Made by a program: the position numbers and the translations under genes. From Enhydrobacter aerosaccus (GTDB taxonomy: Bacteria > Pseudomonadota > Alphaproteobacteria > Reyranellales > Reyranellaceae): 64,000 bases of DNA. A model generated the notes under the pieces. That model was not told the origin of the DNA, searched no databases, and saw only the letters and a list, made by a program, of their open reading frames with translations. Where the stretch lies: positions 1 through 64,000 of the forward strand of contig CAIKZO010000077.1 in NCBI GenBank assembly GCA_903832005.1, read 5' to 3'. Numbering within the stretch: position 1 is the first letter of the stretch; every line of letters begins with the position of its first letter. Shown piece after piece: positions 51,759 to 61,428 of the stretch.

Positions 51759-52307
51759 ATGGACGGGAAACTGGGCCGCCAGGAATGGATCGACGCCGGC
51801 CTGCGCACGATGGCGGCGCATGGCATCGAGGCGGTGCGGGTCGAGCGCCTGGCCGAGGCGCTGGGCGTCACCAAGGGCAGCTTTTACTGGCACTTCAAGG
51901 ACCGTCCGGCCCTGCTGGACGCGCTGCTCGAGACCTGGAAGGCGCGCACCGTCAACGACATCATCGTCGAGGTCGAGGCCAAGGGGGGCGATGCCGCAAC
52001 GCGGCTGAAGACGCTCTCCACCATCGCGGCCCGGCAGGACGGTCGTCTCGATATCGCGATCCGGATCTGGGCTCGGCAGGACGCCAAGGCGCGCGCCGCG
52101 CTGGAACAGGTCGACCGGCGGCGCCTCGCCTATCTCGACCAGCTCTTCGAGGCGTTGGGCTTTTCGCCGGCCGAGGCCTCGGCGCGGTCGCGGCTTGTCT
52201 ATCACGCGCTCATCGGGCAGTTCGTGAGGGGCATGTCCACGCGACAGAACAAGCGCCCCGACGACTGGCTCGAGATCGTCTATCCGATGCTGGTCCGCAG
52301 GACGTGA
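51759..52307 (+). CDS. TetR-family transcriptional regulator
   Basis: 182 residues. The N-terminal helix-turn-helix reads VERLAEALGVTKGSFYWHFK (residues ~29-48) followed by DRPALLDALLETW. The C-terminal ligand domain is helical and unassigned. ATG 51759 follows operator 2. It is divergent from a membrane-protein gene and lies 8 bases upstream of ureD, so the urease operon may share its transcript; the operators imply autoregulation. Confidence 0.88.
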   Translation: MDGKLGRQEWIDAGLRTMAAHGIEAVRVERLAEALGVTKGSFYWHFKDRPALLDALLETWKARTVNDIIVEVEAKGGDAATRLKTLSTIAARQDGRLDIAIRIWARQDAKARAALEQVDRRRLAYLDQLFEALGFSPAEASARSRLVYHALIGQFVRGMSTRQNKRPDDWLEIVYPMLVRRT

Positions 52308-52315
52308 GCGGCGTG

Positions 52316-53122
52316 ATGACTCCGCGTATGCAGCGCGCGTCCGGCGAAAGCCGCGTGACCTTTGCCGTGCGGGACGGGCAGACACGGCTTACCGACCTCT
52401 ATCAACGCGATCCCTGCCGTATTTTGTTCCCCGATCCGGAGCCCGGCGAGCCGCCGCAGGCCGTCCTGGTGACGACGTCGGGCGGCATCGCGGGCGGCGA
52501 TACGCTCAAGATGGCGGTCGAAATAGGGCCCGGCGGCCATGCCGTGGTGGCGACGCAGGCGGCCGAGAAGATCTATCGTGCCGCCACCGACAGCGATCCC
52601 TGCATCATCGACATTGCGATCGAGGTGGGCGAGGGGGCGATCCTGGATTGGCTGCCGCAGGAGACCATCGTCTTCCAGGGCTCGAAGCTGAAGCGCCGCA
52701 CGGTGGCGGACGTCGGCGCGGGCGGCTCGCTGCTCGCCTGCGAGATGGTCGTGCTGGGCCGCGCCGCCTCGGGCGAGCGCTTCACCGGTGGGCTGCTGCT
52801 CGACGCCTGGTCGGTGAAACGTGCCGGCAAGCTCGTCTGGACCGACACGCTGCGGGTCGAGGGCGAGACGCCGCTGGGCGCAGGCTTTGGCACAGCCAGT
52901 GCGCTGGCAACCGTGATCGGCGTCTGGGACGCGCCGCAGCCGCTGCTCGAGAAGGCGCGCGGCCTGCTCGAAAGTGCGGACAAAGTGCGGGCCGGTGTCA
53001 CTTTGGTGAACGGCGTGATGGTGGCGCGCCTGCTGGGCGAGGCGACCGAGGTGAGAGGCGCGACCATTCGCTTCCTGACGGACTTCCGTGGGCAGCGGCT
53101 GCCGCGCGTTTGGCATATTTGA
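52316..53122 (+). CDS. ureD: Urease accessory protein UreD
   Basis: 268 residues. Typical UreD segments are QRASGESRVTFAVRDGQTRL, VTTSGGIAGGDTLKMAVEIG, THATQAAEKIYRA-like VVATQAAEKIYRAAT, and LDWLPQETIVFQGSKLKRRT. It binds apo-urease and forms the scaffold for UreF and UreG during nickel insertion. ATG 52316 is preferred; GTG 52304 overlapping the tetR stop is possible. First gene of the urease operon. Confidence 0.94.
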   Translation: MTPRMQRASGESRVTFAVRDGQTRLTDLYQRDPCRILFPDPEPGEPPQAVLVTTSGGIAGGDTLKMAVEIGPGGHAVVATQAAEKIYRAATDSDPCIIDIAIEVGEGAILDWLPQETIVFQGSKLKRRTVADVGAGGSLLACEMVVLGRAASGERFTGGLLLDAWSVKRAGKLVWTDTLRVEGETPLGAGFGTASALATVIGVWDAPQPLLEKARGLLESADKVRAGVTLVNGVMVARLLGEATEVRGATIRFLTDFRGQRLPRVWHI

Positions 53123-53158
53123 TGCTCCGCTCTTATAGTTGAGGGAGCAGGGGGAAAC

Positions 53159-53461
53159 ATGAATCTCACGCCGCGGGAAAAAGACAAGTTGCTGGTCGCC
53201 ATGGCCGCCAACGTGGCGCGCCGTCGGCTCGAACGCGGCGTGAAGCTCAATCATCCGGAAGCGGTGGCGCTGATCAGCGACTTCGTGGTCGAGGGCGCGC
53301 GCGACGGCCGCTCGGTGGCCGAGCTGATGCGCGACGGCGGCACCGTCATCAAGCGCGAGCAGGTGATGGAAGGCGTGGCGGACATGATCCACGACATCCA
53401 GGTCGAGGCGACCTTTCCCGACGGCACCAAGCTCGTCACCGTCCACAATCCGATCCGCTGA
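53159..53461 (+). CDS. ureA: Urease gamma subunit
   Basis: 100 residues, starting [20 protein letters not shown] and ending VHNPIR, the full standard length of bacterial UreA. It is the smallest structural subunit of urease, which splits urea to ammonia and carbamate. GGGGGAAAC precedes the ATG. The fused beta-alpha subunit follows after 11 bases. Confidence 0.96.
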   Translation: MNLTPREKDKLLVAMAANVARRRLERGVKLNHPEAVALISDFVVEGARDGRSVAELMRDGGTVIKREQVMEGVADMIHDIQVEATFPDGTKLVTVHNPIR

Positions 53462-53472
53462 GGGAGCGCACC

Positions 53473-55518
53473 ATGAAGCCAGGTGAGATCTTCCCCGCGA
53501 AGGGCGAGCTCGAGCTCAACAAGGGCCGCAACCCGATCCATATCGAGGTCTCCAACACCGGCGACCGGCCGATCCAGGTCGGCAGCCACTATCATTTCTT
53601 CGAGACCAACGACGCGCTGAAGTTCGATCGCAAGCGCGCGAAGGGCATGCGGCTCGACATCGCCGCCGGCACCGCCGTGCGTTTCGAGCCAGGCCAGTCG
53701 CGCACTGTGCGGCTCACGCCCTATCTCGGCGCGCGCGAAAGCCACGGCTTCCAGGCCAAGGTCTCAGGCAAGCTCGGTCCTATCGCCAAGGTCGGCCCGT
53801 CGAACGAAGGCCCGACGCGAATCTCGCGCGCGGCCTATGCCGGCATGTTCGGTCCCACAACCGGCGACAAGGTGCGGCTGGCCGACACCGATCTCTTCAT
53901 CGAGGTCGAGAAGGACCACACGACCTACGGCGAAGAGGTGAAGTTCGGCGGCGGCAAGGTAATCCGCGACGGCATGGGCCAGAGCCAGCGCACGCGCGCG
54001 CAGGGCGCGGTCGATACCGTGATCACCAACGCGCTGATCCTCGACCACTGGGGCATCGTGAAGGCCGACATCGGCCTCAAGGACGGCCGCATCGTCGCCA
54101 TCGGCAAGGCCGGCAATCCCGACATCCAGCCCAAGGTCGATATCATTATCGGCCCAGGCACCGAGGCGATCGCGGCCGAAGGCAAGATCATCACCGCGGG
54201 CGGCATCGACTGCCACATCCACTTCATCGCTCCGCAGCAGATCGACGACGCGCTCTACAGTGGCGTGACGACGATGTTGGGTGGCGGCACGGGTCCTGCG
54301 CACGGCACGCTCGCGACGACGGTGACACCGGGCCCCTGGCACATGGGCCGCATGCTGCAGGCGGCAGAAGGCCTGCCGATGAACCTCGGCTTCTTCGGCA
54401 AGGGCAACACCAGCAAGCCCGCCGGCATCAAGGAGCAGATCGAGGGCGGCGCCTGCGGCCTCAAGCTGCACGAAGACTGGGGCACGACTCCGGCTGCGAT
54501 CGACAACTGCCTGACGGTCGCCGACCGCATGGATGTGCAGGTCGCGATCCACACGGACACGCTGAACGAATCGGGTTTCGTCGAGACGACGCGGGCCGCC
54601 TTCAAGGGCCGCGCCATCGCCACCTTCCACACCGAGGGTGCGGGCGGCGGTCATGCGCCGGACATCATCCGGCTCGCGGGCGAGAAGAACGTGCTGCCGT
54701 CGTCGACCAATCCGACGATGCCCTACACGGTCAACACCGTGGACGAGCATCTCGACATGCTGATGGTCTGCCATCATCTCGACGCGCGCATCCCGGAAGA
54801 CGTGGCCTTCGCCGAGAGCCGCATCCGGCGCGAGACGATCGCGGCCGAGGACATCCTGCACGACATGGGCGCCTTCTCGATGATGTCGTCCGACAGCCAG
54901 GCGATGGGCCGGGTCGGCGAGGTCGTGATCCGCACCTGGCAGACTGCCGACAAGATGAAGAAGCAGCGTGGCCGGCTGAAGGAAGAGACCGGCGACAACG
55001 ACAACGTGCGGGCCAAACGCTATATCGCCAAGTACACGATCAATCCCGCGATCACCCACGGCATCTCCAAGCACGTGGGCTCGGTCGAGGTTGGCAAGCG
55101 TGCCGATCTGGTGATGTGGTCGCCGGCCTTCTTTGGCGTGAAGCCCGACATGATCCTGATCGGCGGCTCGATTGCGGCAGCACCCATGGGCGATCCCAAT
55201 GCTTCAATCCCGACGCCGCAACCGGTGCACTATCGGCCGATGTTCGGCGCTTTCGGCCGCAGCCTCGTGATCAGCCCGGCGCTGTTCGTCTCGCAGGCCG
55301 GCCTCGACAAGAACATCGCCAAGAAATGGGGCATCCAACGGCCGATGCTGGCCGTGAAAGGCACGCGCAAGATCGGCAAGAAGGACATGGTGCACAATTC
55401 GCTCTGTCCCAAGATCGAAGTCGATTCGGAGACCTACGAGGTGCGGGCCGATGGCGAGCTGCTGACCTGCGAGCCCGCCAAGACCCTGCCGATGGCGCAA
55501 CGCTACTTCCTGTTCTGA
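53473..55518 (+). CDS. ureC: Fused urease beta-alpha subunit (UreB-UreC in one chain)
   Basis: 681 residues. Residues 1-~98 are UreB ([34 protein letters not shown]); a short linker ([17 protein letters not shown]) joins to UreC from about 115 ([20 protein letters not shown]). Nickel-site residues are intact: H248 and H250 (CHIHFIAP), carbamylated K331 ([10 protein letters not shown]), [14 protein letters not shown] and [12 protein letters not shown]. The flap His lies in [11 protein letters not shown]. There is no stop or restart between the parts, so the subunits are covalently joined. Bacteria usually keep B and C separate; gamma-beta fusions (Helicobacter) and full fusions (plants) are the better known forms. 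Confidence 0.95.
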   Translation: MKPGEIFPAKGELELNKGRNPIHIEVSNTGDRPIQVGSHYHFFETNDALKFDRKRAKGMRLDIAAGTAVRFEPGQSRTVRLTPYLGARESHGFQAKVSGKLGPIAKVGPSNEGPTRISRAAYAGMFGPTTGDKVRLADTDLFIEVEKDHTTYGEEVKFGGGKVIRDGMGQSQRTRAQGAVDTVITNALILDHWGIVKADIGLKDGRIVAIGKAGNPDIQPKVDIIIGPGTEAIAAEGKIITAGGIDCHIHFIAPQQIDDALYSGVTTMLGGGTGPAHGTLATTVTPGPWHMGRMLQAAEGLPMNLGFFGKGNTSKPAGIKEQIEGGACGLKLHEDWGTTPAAIDNCLTVADRMDVQVAIHTDTLNESGFVETTRAAFKGRAIATFHTEGAGGGHAPDIIRLAGEKNVLPSSTNPTMPYTVNTVDEHLDMLMVCHHLDARIPEDVAFAESRIRRETIAAEDILHDMGAFSMMSSDSQAMGRVGEVVIRTWQTADKMKKQRGRLKEETGDNDNVRAKRYIAKYTINPAITHGISKHVGSVEVGKRADLVMWSPAFFGVKPDMILIGGSIAAAPMGDPNASIPTPQPVHYRPMFGAFGRSLVISPALFVSQAGLDKNIAKKWGIQRPMLAVKGTRKIGKKDMVHNSLCPKIEVDSETYEVRADGELLTCEPAKTLPMAQRYFLF

Positions 55519-55519
55519 T

Positions 55520-56008
55520 ATGAAGCGGGCCACCGACGTCGTGCGCGCGGGCCGCTGGCCCGTGGCGGAGAAGACCGACAGCGTCACCCTGCTGTTCGAC
55601 GACCGCTATCGCCGGCGCCTGCGCATGCTGGGCGACAACGGCCTCGACTTCCTGCTCGACCTGGTGGAGCCGGTGGTGCTGCACGGCGGCGATGGACTCA
55701 GGCTGGAAGAGGGCGGTTTCGTCGAGGTGAAGGCAGCCCTCGAAGACCTGGTCGAGATCCGCGGCCGCGATGCCGCGTCCTTCGCGCGGCTCGCCTGGCA
55801 TCTCGGCAACCGCCATCTGCCAGCGCAGATCGACGCCGACCGCATCCTGATCCGCGACGATCATGTGATCATCGACATGCTGAAGGGGCTGGGCGCCGAG
55901 GTGAAGAAGGTGCGCGTGCCGTTCGATCCCGAAGGCGGCGCCTACGGCCAGCACAATCACGATCCCGACCATCGCCACGGCGCCCTGCACGCCGAACGTC
56001 ATGGATAG
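55520..56008 (+). CDS. ureE: Urease accessory protein UreE (nickel chaperone)
   Basis: 162 residues. The N-terminal peptide-binding domain (VTLLFDDRYRRRLRMLGDNG) and the nickel-binding domain (WHLGNRHLPAQIDADRILI with the conserved GNRH) are present. The His-rich tail [20 protein letters not shown] stores nickel. It passes nickel to UreG. The start lies one base after the ureC stop, and the end overlaps ureF by 8 bases. Confidence 0.94.
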   Translation: MKRATDVVRAGRWPVAEKTDSVTLLFDDRYRRRLRMLGDNGLDFLLDLVEPVVLHGGDGLRLEEGGFVEVKAALEDLVEIRGRDAASFARLAWHLGNRHLPAQIDADRILIRDDHVIIDMLKGLGAEVKKVRVPFDPEGGAYGQHNHDPDHRHGALHAERHG

Positions 56009-56669
56009 GAGTCTTTATCGGCTGCTGGCCTGGCTGTCGCCCGCCTATCCGATCGGCGCATTCAGCTACAGCCATGGCGTCGAGACGGCGGTCGAGGAAG
56101 GCTTCATCAAGGATCGTGTCTCGCTGGTGACCTGGCTCGAGACGGTGCTGGGCGACGGTACGGGCCGGGTCGATGGCGCGTTGTTCGCCACGGCGTGGCG
56201 CGCGGCGGACGCGCGCGATTGGCCGGGTTTCAGGGAGATCGCCGAGCGCGCCGCGGCGTGGCGCGGCACGTCGGAGATGGCGCTGGAGTCGCGCCAGCAA
56301 GGCGGCTCGTTCCTGTCGATCACCCGCACTGCCTGGCCGCATCCCGATTTCAATGAGGTCGAGGCCGATCTTGCCCTGCCGGTTGCCGTGGCGCTGGCGA
56401 CCGCGCTGCACGGCATCGCGCTGGAAACGGCGTTGGAAGCCTACCTGCACGCCTTTATGGCCAATCTCATCTCGGCGGCGGTGCGTACGGTGCCGCTCGG
56501 GCAGACCGACGGGCAGTTGGCACTGGCGGCGCTCGAAGACGCTGTCCGCAGGGCCGTGCAGGCGGCCGTTGCCGTCACCGATCTCGATGACGTGGGCACC
56601 GCGACGCCCCTGCTCGACTGGTGCTCGCTGCATCACGAGATTCAGTATACGAGACTGTTCCGCTCATGA
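56001..56669 (+). CDS. ureF: Urease accessory protein UreF
   Basis: 222 residues, all helical: [20 protein letters not shown] at the N-terminus and [20 protein letters not shown] are the conserved UreF opening. It gates GTPase-dependent nickel delivery in the UreD-UreF-UreG complex. It overlaps ureE upstream and the DUF3995 gene downstream (ATGA). Confidence 0.93.
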   Translation: MDRSLYRLLAWLSPAYPIGAFSYSHGVETAVEEGFIKDRVSLVTWLETVLGDGTGRVDGALFATAWRAADARDWPGFREIAERAAAWRGTSEMALESRQQGGSFLSITRTAWPHPDFNEVEADLALPVAVALATALHGIALETALEAYLHAFMANLISAAVRTVPLGQTDGQLALAALEDAVRRAVQAAVAVTDLDDVGTATPLLDWCSLHHEIQYTRLFRS

Positions 56670-57085
56670 TCCTTCCGCTTTCCCTGACCGTTATCGTCGC
56701 CCTGCTGGCCGCGGCACATGCCTGGTGGGCGGTCGGGGGAATCTGGCCGGCGGCCAGCGAACCGGACCTGGCGCGGGCCGTGATCGGCGATGGCCGGATC
56801 CGCATGCCGCCGCCCTGGCAGTGCGCTGCGGTGGCCGTCGCGCTGGTCTGCGTCGCCGCCTGGCCGTGGGCGATCCTGGCGTGGCCTGCCAGCCCGCTCG
56901 TGCTGATCGTCTCGATCGTGATCGGCGCCATCTTCTTCATCCGGGGCAGCGCAGGCTACAGCCCGCGCTGGCGGGGCAGGTTCAGAAGCGAACCGTTCCG
57001 CACCCGCGATTTCTATTTCTATTCGCCGCTCTGCCTGGCGCTGGGCGTGGCCTTCATCAAGCTTCTGACGCGGGAGATGCAGTAA
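56666..57085 (+). CDS. DUF3995 membrane protein inserted in the urease operon
   Basis: 139 residues with three to four hydrophobic helices ([60 protein letters not shown]) and a basic C-terminus. The AHAWWA-GG opening and RGSAGY...[14 protein letters not shown] match DUF3995. It overlaps the ureF stop by 4 bases and ends in TAATG shared with ureG, so it is translated as part of the operon. No role in urease is established. Nickel or urea/ammonia movement is conceivable, but unsupported. Confidence 0.8.
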   Translation: MILPLSLTVIVALLAAAHAWWAVGGIWPAASEPDLARAVIGDGRIRMPPPWQCAAVAVALVCVAAWPWAILAWPASPLVLIVSIVIGAIFFIRGSAGYSPRWRGRFRSEPFRTRDFYFYSPLCLALGVAFIKLLTREMQ

Positions 57086-57702
57086 TGGAGTTGCGGGGTC
57101 CCCTGCGCGTCGGTGTCGGCGGTCCGGTCGGGTCGGGCAAGACGGCGCTGGTCGAGCGCCTGTGCAAGAAGATGCGCGACGACTACGACATCTGCGTCGT
57201 CACCAACGACATCTACACCAAGGAAGACGCCGAGTTCCTCACGCGCGCCGGGGCGCTCGAGCCCGACCGCATCGTGGGCGTCGAGACAGGCGGTTGCCCG
57301 CATACGGCCATTCGCGAGGACGCTTCGATCAATCTTGCGGCTGTGTCGGATATCGTACGCAAGTGGCCGAAGGTCGAGATCGTGTTCGTCGAGTCGGGTG
57401 GCGACAATCTCGCGGCCACCTTCTCGCCCGAGCTGGCCGATCTCACCATCTATGTGATCGACGTGGCGGCCGGCGAGAAGATCCCACGCAAGGGCGGTCC
57501 GGGCATCACGCGCTCGGACTTGCTGGTGATCAACAAGATCGATCTCGCGCCAATGGTTGGCGCGAATCTTGAAGTCATGGACCGTGATGCGCGCAAGATG
57601 CGCGGCCAGCGGCCGTTCCTGTTCTCCAATCTCAAGGAGAACAAGGGTGTCGACGAGGTCGCCGCTTTCATCGTTCGCCAAGGCGGTCTAGAAGCGCGTT
57701 GA
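57085..57702 (+). CDS. ureG: Urease accessory GTPase UreG
   Basis: 205 residues. P-loop [11 protein letters not shown] (residues ~12-22), the nickel-binding Cys-Pro-His in [20 protein letters not shown], and the G4-type motif VINKIDLAP. It powers nickel insertion into urease by GTP hydrolysis. Start ATG 57085 shares a base with the preceding stop (TAATG). Highly conserved. Confidence 0.96.
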   Translation: MELRGPLRVGVGGPVGSGKTALVERLCKKMRDDYDICVVTNDIYTKEDAEFLTRAGALEPDRIVGVETGGCPHTAIREDASINLAAVSDIVRKWPKVEIVFVESGGDNLAATFSPELADLTIYVIDVAAGEKIPRKGGPGITRSDLLVINKIDLAPMVGANLEVMDRDARKMRGQRPFLFSNLKENKGVDEVAAFIVRQGGLEAR

Positions 57703-57734
57703 GTTCGGCGTTGAGGAATTGGGGAGGGGAACCC

Positions 57735-58307
57735 ATGACGTCTCGCGTTTTCACGCTCTCGGCCATCCTGGTACTGGCGGCGCTGCCGGTGCTCGCCCAT
57801 CCGGGCCATACCGAGGACGGCTTCCTTCATCCTTTCAACGGCCTCGACCATATCCTGGCGATGACCGGCGTCGGCCTGTGGGCTGCGCTGCTGGCGGGGC
57901 GCAAGCCGTCGGCGGCTTTTCTATTGCCGCTGTCTTTTATGGCGATGATGGCTGCCGGGGCAGCTGCCGGGTTCGCGGGCATGAAACTGCCCATTGCTGA
58001 GGCGGGTATCCTTGCCTCGGTGTTTTTGCTGGGCGGCCTTGTGTTGATTGCAGTGCGAGTGCCTCCCCCCACAGCCATGGGTGTCGTGGCCGTGTTCGCG
58101 CTGTTCCACGGCTACGTGCACGCAGTCGAGGCTCCGACTGCAGATACTGGCGAATACATGTTGGGTTTTCTGGCTGCCACGACCCTTCTGTTGGCCGGCG
58201 GGCTGGGACTCGGCTGGGTTGTACGCCGGCTGGTCGGCGACCTGGGTCTGCGCGCCCTCGGCGGCCTCATTTTGGCCGGCGGCGCGTTTGTCCTTGTAAC
58301 CCAGTAA
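57735..58307 (+). CDS. ureJ: HupE/UreJ-family nickel permease-like protein
   Basis: 190 residues with a leader (FTLSAILVLAALPVLA) and the HupE/UreJ motif HPGHTEDGFLHPFNGLDHIL, whose histidines and aspartate bind nickel, followed by six or so membrane helices and FHGYVHAVEA. It probably imports nickel for urease. GGGGAGGGGAACCC precedes the ATG. Last gene of the urease operon, 32 bases after ureG. Confidence 0.9.
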   Translation: MTSRVFTLSAILVLAALPVLAHPGHTEDGFLHPFNGLDHILAMTGVGLWAALLAGRKPSAAFLLPLSFMAMMAAGAAAGFAGMKLPIAEAGILASVFLLGGLVLIAVRVPPPTAMGVVAVFALFHGYVHAVEAPTADTGEYMLGFLAATTLLLAGGLGLGWVVRRLVGDLGLRALGGLILAGGAFVLVTQ

Positions 58308-58335
58308 GGTAAATCACGTCGCCCCGTGGGGCATT

Positions 58336-58352
58336 TGGCACGGCTTTCGCTT
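58336..58352 (+). promoter_or_regulatory. Sigma-54-type promoter before urtA
   Basis: TTGGCACGGCTTTCGCT matches TGGCACG-N4-TTGC with one change (TCGC); GG and GC are correctly spaced. It lies 47 bases before ATG 58400. A GC palindrome (GCCCCGTGGGGC, 58322-58333) sits directly upstream and may be a stem-loop after ureJ. Nitrogen-controlled sigma-54 transcription of urea uptake would be logical. Confidence 0.6.
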
Positions 58353-58399
58353 CCCCAAGCTTTGGCGGGGGTTTCCGTCGAAGGAAAAAGGAGAGCGTG

Positions 58400-59701
58400 A
58401 TGAAGTTGGGAGCAATGATTCGGACGGGCCTCGTCGCGGCCGGCCTGGTGGCCAGCGCAACGACCGGCGCGTTCGCCCAGAGCGGAGATACGATCAAGGT
58501 CGGCATCCTCCATTCGCTGTCGGGCACGATGGCGATCTCGGAGACGACCCTGAAGGACGTCATGCTGATGTTGATCGATCAGCAGAACAAGAAGGGCGGC
58601 CTCCTGGGCAAGAAGCTCGAAGCCGTCGTCGTCGATCCGGCGTCGAACTGGCCGCTGTTCGCCGAAAAGGCGCGCGAGCTGCTGCAGAAGGACAAGGTTG
58701 CCGCAGTGTTCGGCTGCTGGACCTCGGTGAGCCGCAAGTCGGTTCTGCCGGTGTTCGAGGAGCTGAACGGCATCCTGTTCTACCCGGTCCAGTATGAGGG
58801 CCAGGAGAGCCAGAAGAACGTGTTCTACACGGGCGCCGCTCCGAACCAGCAGGCGATCCCGGCCGTCGACTACCTGATGAGCAAGGATGGCGGCGAAGTG
58901 AAGCGTTGGGTCCTCGCGGGCACCGACTACGTCTATCCGCGCACGACCAACAAGATCCTCGAGGCCTACCTTCTCCAGAAGGGCGTCGCCAAGGAAGACA
59001 TCATGATCAACTACACGCCGTTCGGTCATTCCGACTGGCAGTCGATCGTGGCCGACATCAAGAAGTTCGGTTCGGCTGGCAAGAAGACGGCGGTGGTCTC
59101 GACCATCAACGGCGACGCCAACGTTCCGTTCTACAAGGAGCTCGGCAACCAGGGCATCAAGGCCAAGGACATCCCGGTCGTGGCGTTCTCGGTCGGCGAA
59201 GAAGAGCTGGCCGGTATCGACACCAAGCCGCTGGTCGGCCATCTCGCCGCCTGGAACTACTTCGAGTCGGTGAAGAACCCGGCGAACGAGCAGTTCATCA
59301 AGGACTGGCAGGCGTTCACCAAGAACCCCAAGCGCGTGACCAACGATCCGATGGAAGCGCACTACATCGGCTTCAACATGTGGGTCGCCGCGGTGACGAA
59401 GGCCGGCACGACGGACCCGAGCAAGGTGATCCCCGCGATGATCGGCGTGAAGGCGCCGAACCTGACGGGCGGCGTCTCCGAGATGCTCCCGAACCACCAC
59501 ATCACCAAGCCGGTTCTGATCGGCGAGATCGAGGCCAATGGCCAGTTCGATGTCGTCTGGAAGACCCCGGGCCTGGTCCCGGGCGCCGCGTGGTCGCCGA
59601 TCCTCGACGACTCCAAGAACCTGGTCGCCGATTGGTCGCCGGCGTTGAACTGCGGCAACTACGACAACGTCGCGAAGAAGTGCATCGGCTCGGGCAAGTA
59701 A
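58400..59701 (+). CDS. urtA: Urea ABC transporter substrate-binding protein UrtA
   Basis: 433 residues. Leader GLVAAGLVASATTGAFA. The mature start DTIKVGILHSLSGTMAISET and GCWTSVSRKSVLPVFEELNG, YPVQYEGQESQKNVFYTGA and FGHSDWQSIVADIK are characteristic of UrtA rather than LivK. It captures urea in the periplasm at low concentration. AAGGAGAGCGTG precedes ATG 58400. A strong terminator follows, so it is probably made in excess over the other Urt subunits. Confidence 0.95.
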   Translation: MKLGAMIRTGLVAAGLVASATTGAFAQSGDTIKVGILHSLSGTMAISETTLKDVMLMLIDQQNKKGGLLGKKLEAVVVDPASNWPLFAEKARELLQKDKVAAVFGCWTSVSRKSVLPVFEELNGILFYPVQYEGQESQKNVFYTGAAPNQQAIPAVDYLMSKDGGEVKRWVLAGTDYVYPRTTNKILEAYLLQKGVAKEDIMINYTPFGHSDWQSIVADIKKFGSAGKKTAVVSTINGDANVPFYKELGNQGIKAKDIPVVAFSVGEEELAGIDTKPLVGHLAAWNYFESVKNPANEQFIKDWQAFTKNPKRVTNDPMEAHYIGFNMWVAAVTKAGTTDPSKVIPAMIGVKAPNLTGGVSEMLPNHHITKPVLIGEIEANGQFDVVWKTPGLVPGAAWSPILDDSKNLVADWSPALNCGNYDNVAKKCIGSGK

Positions 59702-59740
59702 ACCCGACCTGATCAACTCGCCTATCGAGTACACACAGGG

Positions 59741-59774
59741 ACGGGGCGACTTTCGAGTCGCCCCGTTTCTTTCT
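59741..59774 (+). terminator. Intrinsic terminator/attenuator between urtA and urtB
   Basis: A perfect 11-base-pair stem (ACGGGGCGACT with AGTCGCCCCGT) capped by TTCG is followed by TTCTTTCT. It lies in the 91-base gap after urtA. Partial read-through would give more binding protein than permease, a common arrangement. Confidence 0.8.
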
Positions 59775-59792
59775 AAAGGCTAATTCATCGAT

Positions 59793-61418
59793 ATGTCGCA
59801 AAAGCGTCTTCTTGCGTGGCTCTTGCCGTTCCTTGCCATCGTTGCGGTGGCAGGCTCCGCGTTTGCGGCCGATCTCGGCTCCCTGGTGACGAACCTCGTC
59901 ACCGGCGGCTACAGCGAGCGCGACGACGCGATCAAGGCGCTTGCCACCTCGGGTGAGGCGCGCGCCGCGCCGATCTTGCAGGCGCTGAGCGCCGGCGATC
60001 TCTACGTTCGAAATTCCGACAAGCTCGTCGTCATCGGGAAAGTTAGCGCGAGTGGTGGCAGCGGCAAACTCGCCCTGACCGACGCCGTCACCGGCAAGGA
60101 TGCCGGCACCGCGGCCGAGGACGACCTCGACAAGGTCAAGGTCAACAACCGCTTGCGTGGCACCATCGATGCCGCGATGGGCTCGCTCACCTTGATGAGC
60201 CCCGATCCGAAGGTACGCAGGCAGGCCGCCGAGTCGCTGTTCACGCGGCGCGACGCCTCGGCGCTCGCGGCGCTCGAGCCGGCGCTGGCCGCCGAGAAGG
60301 ACGACAGTATCAAGCGGTCGATGATCGAGGCGCGGGCCGCGATCGTGCTTACGACCCCGGACACGACGCCGGCGCAGAAGCTGGCAGCGGTTGCCGTCGT
60401 GCGCGATCGCGGCGACCGCGACGCCATGGCCGTGCTCCAGGCCGCCGCCCAGTCCACGAACGGCGAGGTCAAGGCGGCGGCGCTGGCCGGAGCCGAATCG
60501 GTCCGCAATACGCTGCAGGCGTGGACCCAGGCGCAGAACGTCTGGTACGGCATCTCGCTCGGCTCGGTGCTGCTGCTGGCCGCGATCGGGCTCGCCATCA
60601 CCTTCGGCACCATGGGCGTCATCAACATGGCGCACGGCGAGATGGTGATGCTGGGCGCCTACACGACCTTCGTCGTGCAGCAGGCGCTGCGCAGCTACGC
60701 CCCTGGGCTCAATGAAATCTCGGTCATCATCGCGCTGCCGCTTGCCTTCCTGGTCTCTGGCGCGGTCGGCGTGCTGATCGAACGCACGATCATCCGCTTC
60801 CTCTACGGCCGCTCGCTCGACACGCTGCTGGCGACCTGGGGCCTGTCACTGGTGCTGCAGCAGGCCGTGCGCTCGATCTTCGGCCCGACCAATCGCGAGG
60901 TCAGCTCGCCGTCCTGGATGTCGGGCTCGTTCCATGTCGGCCAGCTCGACGTCACCTACGGCCGACTCTGGATCATCGTCTTCGCGTTGCTGGTGTTCGC
61001 GGCCCTGCTGTTGCTGCTACGCAAGACGCCGCTCGGTCTCTACATGCGCGCGGTCACGCAGAACCGTCCGATGGCGGCCGCCGTCGGCATCCGCACGCCT
61101 CGGGTCGATGCGCTCACCTTCGGCCTGGGCTCCGGCATCGCGGGCCTCGCGGGCGTGGCGCTGAGCCAGATCGACAACGTCAGCCCCAACCTCGGCCAAG
61201 GCTACATCATCGACTCTTTCATGGTCGTTGTGTTCGGCGGCGTCGGCAATCTCTTCGGCACGCTCGTGGGCGCCACCGCATTGGGCATCGTGAACAAGTT
61301 CCTCGAACCCTATGCCGGCGCGGTGCTGGGCAAGATCCTGGTGCTGGTCTTCATCATCCTGTTCATCCAGCGCCGTCCGCGCGGCCTCTTTGCCCTGAAG
61401 GGGCGGTCTGTCGAATGA
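59793..61418 (+). CDS. urtB: Urea ABC transporter permease UrtB (long form)
   Basis: 541 residues. A leader (LLPFLAIVAVAGSAFA) and a ~215-residue HEAT-like, Ala-rich soluble region (residues ~30-240) precede the LivH-type permease (GISLGSVLLLAAIGLAITFG, MGVINMAHGEMVMLGAY, GSGIAGLAGVALSQIDNVSP). The soluble N-terminal region is usual for proteobacterial UrtB and would face the periplasm. It pairs with UrtC. Downstream of the attenuator. Confidence 0.94.
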   Translation: MSQKRLLAWLLPFLAIVAVAGSAFAADLGSLVTNLVTGGYSERDDAIKALATSGEARAAPILQALSAGDLYVRNSDKLVVIGKVSASGGSGKLALTDAVTGKDAGTAAEDDLDKVKVNNRLRGTIDAAMGSLTLMSPDPKVRRQAAESLFTRRDASALAALEPALAAEKDDSIKRSMIEARAAIVLTTPDTTPAQKLAAVAVVRDRGDRDAMAVLQAAAQSTNGEVKAAALAGAESVRNTLQAWTQAQNVWYGISLGSVLLLAAIGLAITFGTMGVINMAHGEMVMLGAYTTFVVQQALRSYAPGLNEISVIIALPLAFLVSGAVGVLIERTIIRFLYGRSLDTLLATWGLSLVLQQAVRSIFGPTNREVSSPSWMSGSFHVGQLDVTYGRLWIIVFALLVFAALLLLLRKTPLGLYMRAVTQNRPMAAAVGIRTPRVDALTFGLGSGIAGLAGVALSQIDNVSPNLGQGYIIDSFMVVVFGGVGNLFGTLVGATALGIVNKFLEPYAGAVLGKILVLVFIILFIQRRPRGLFALKGRSVE

Positions 61419-61428
61419 GTATGGGCGA

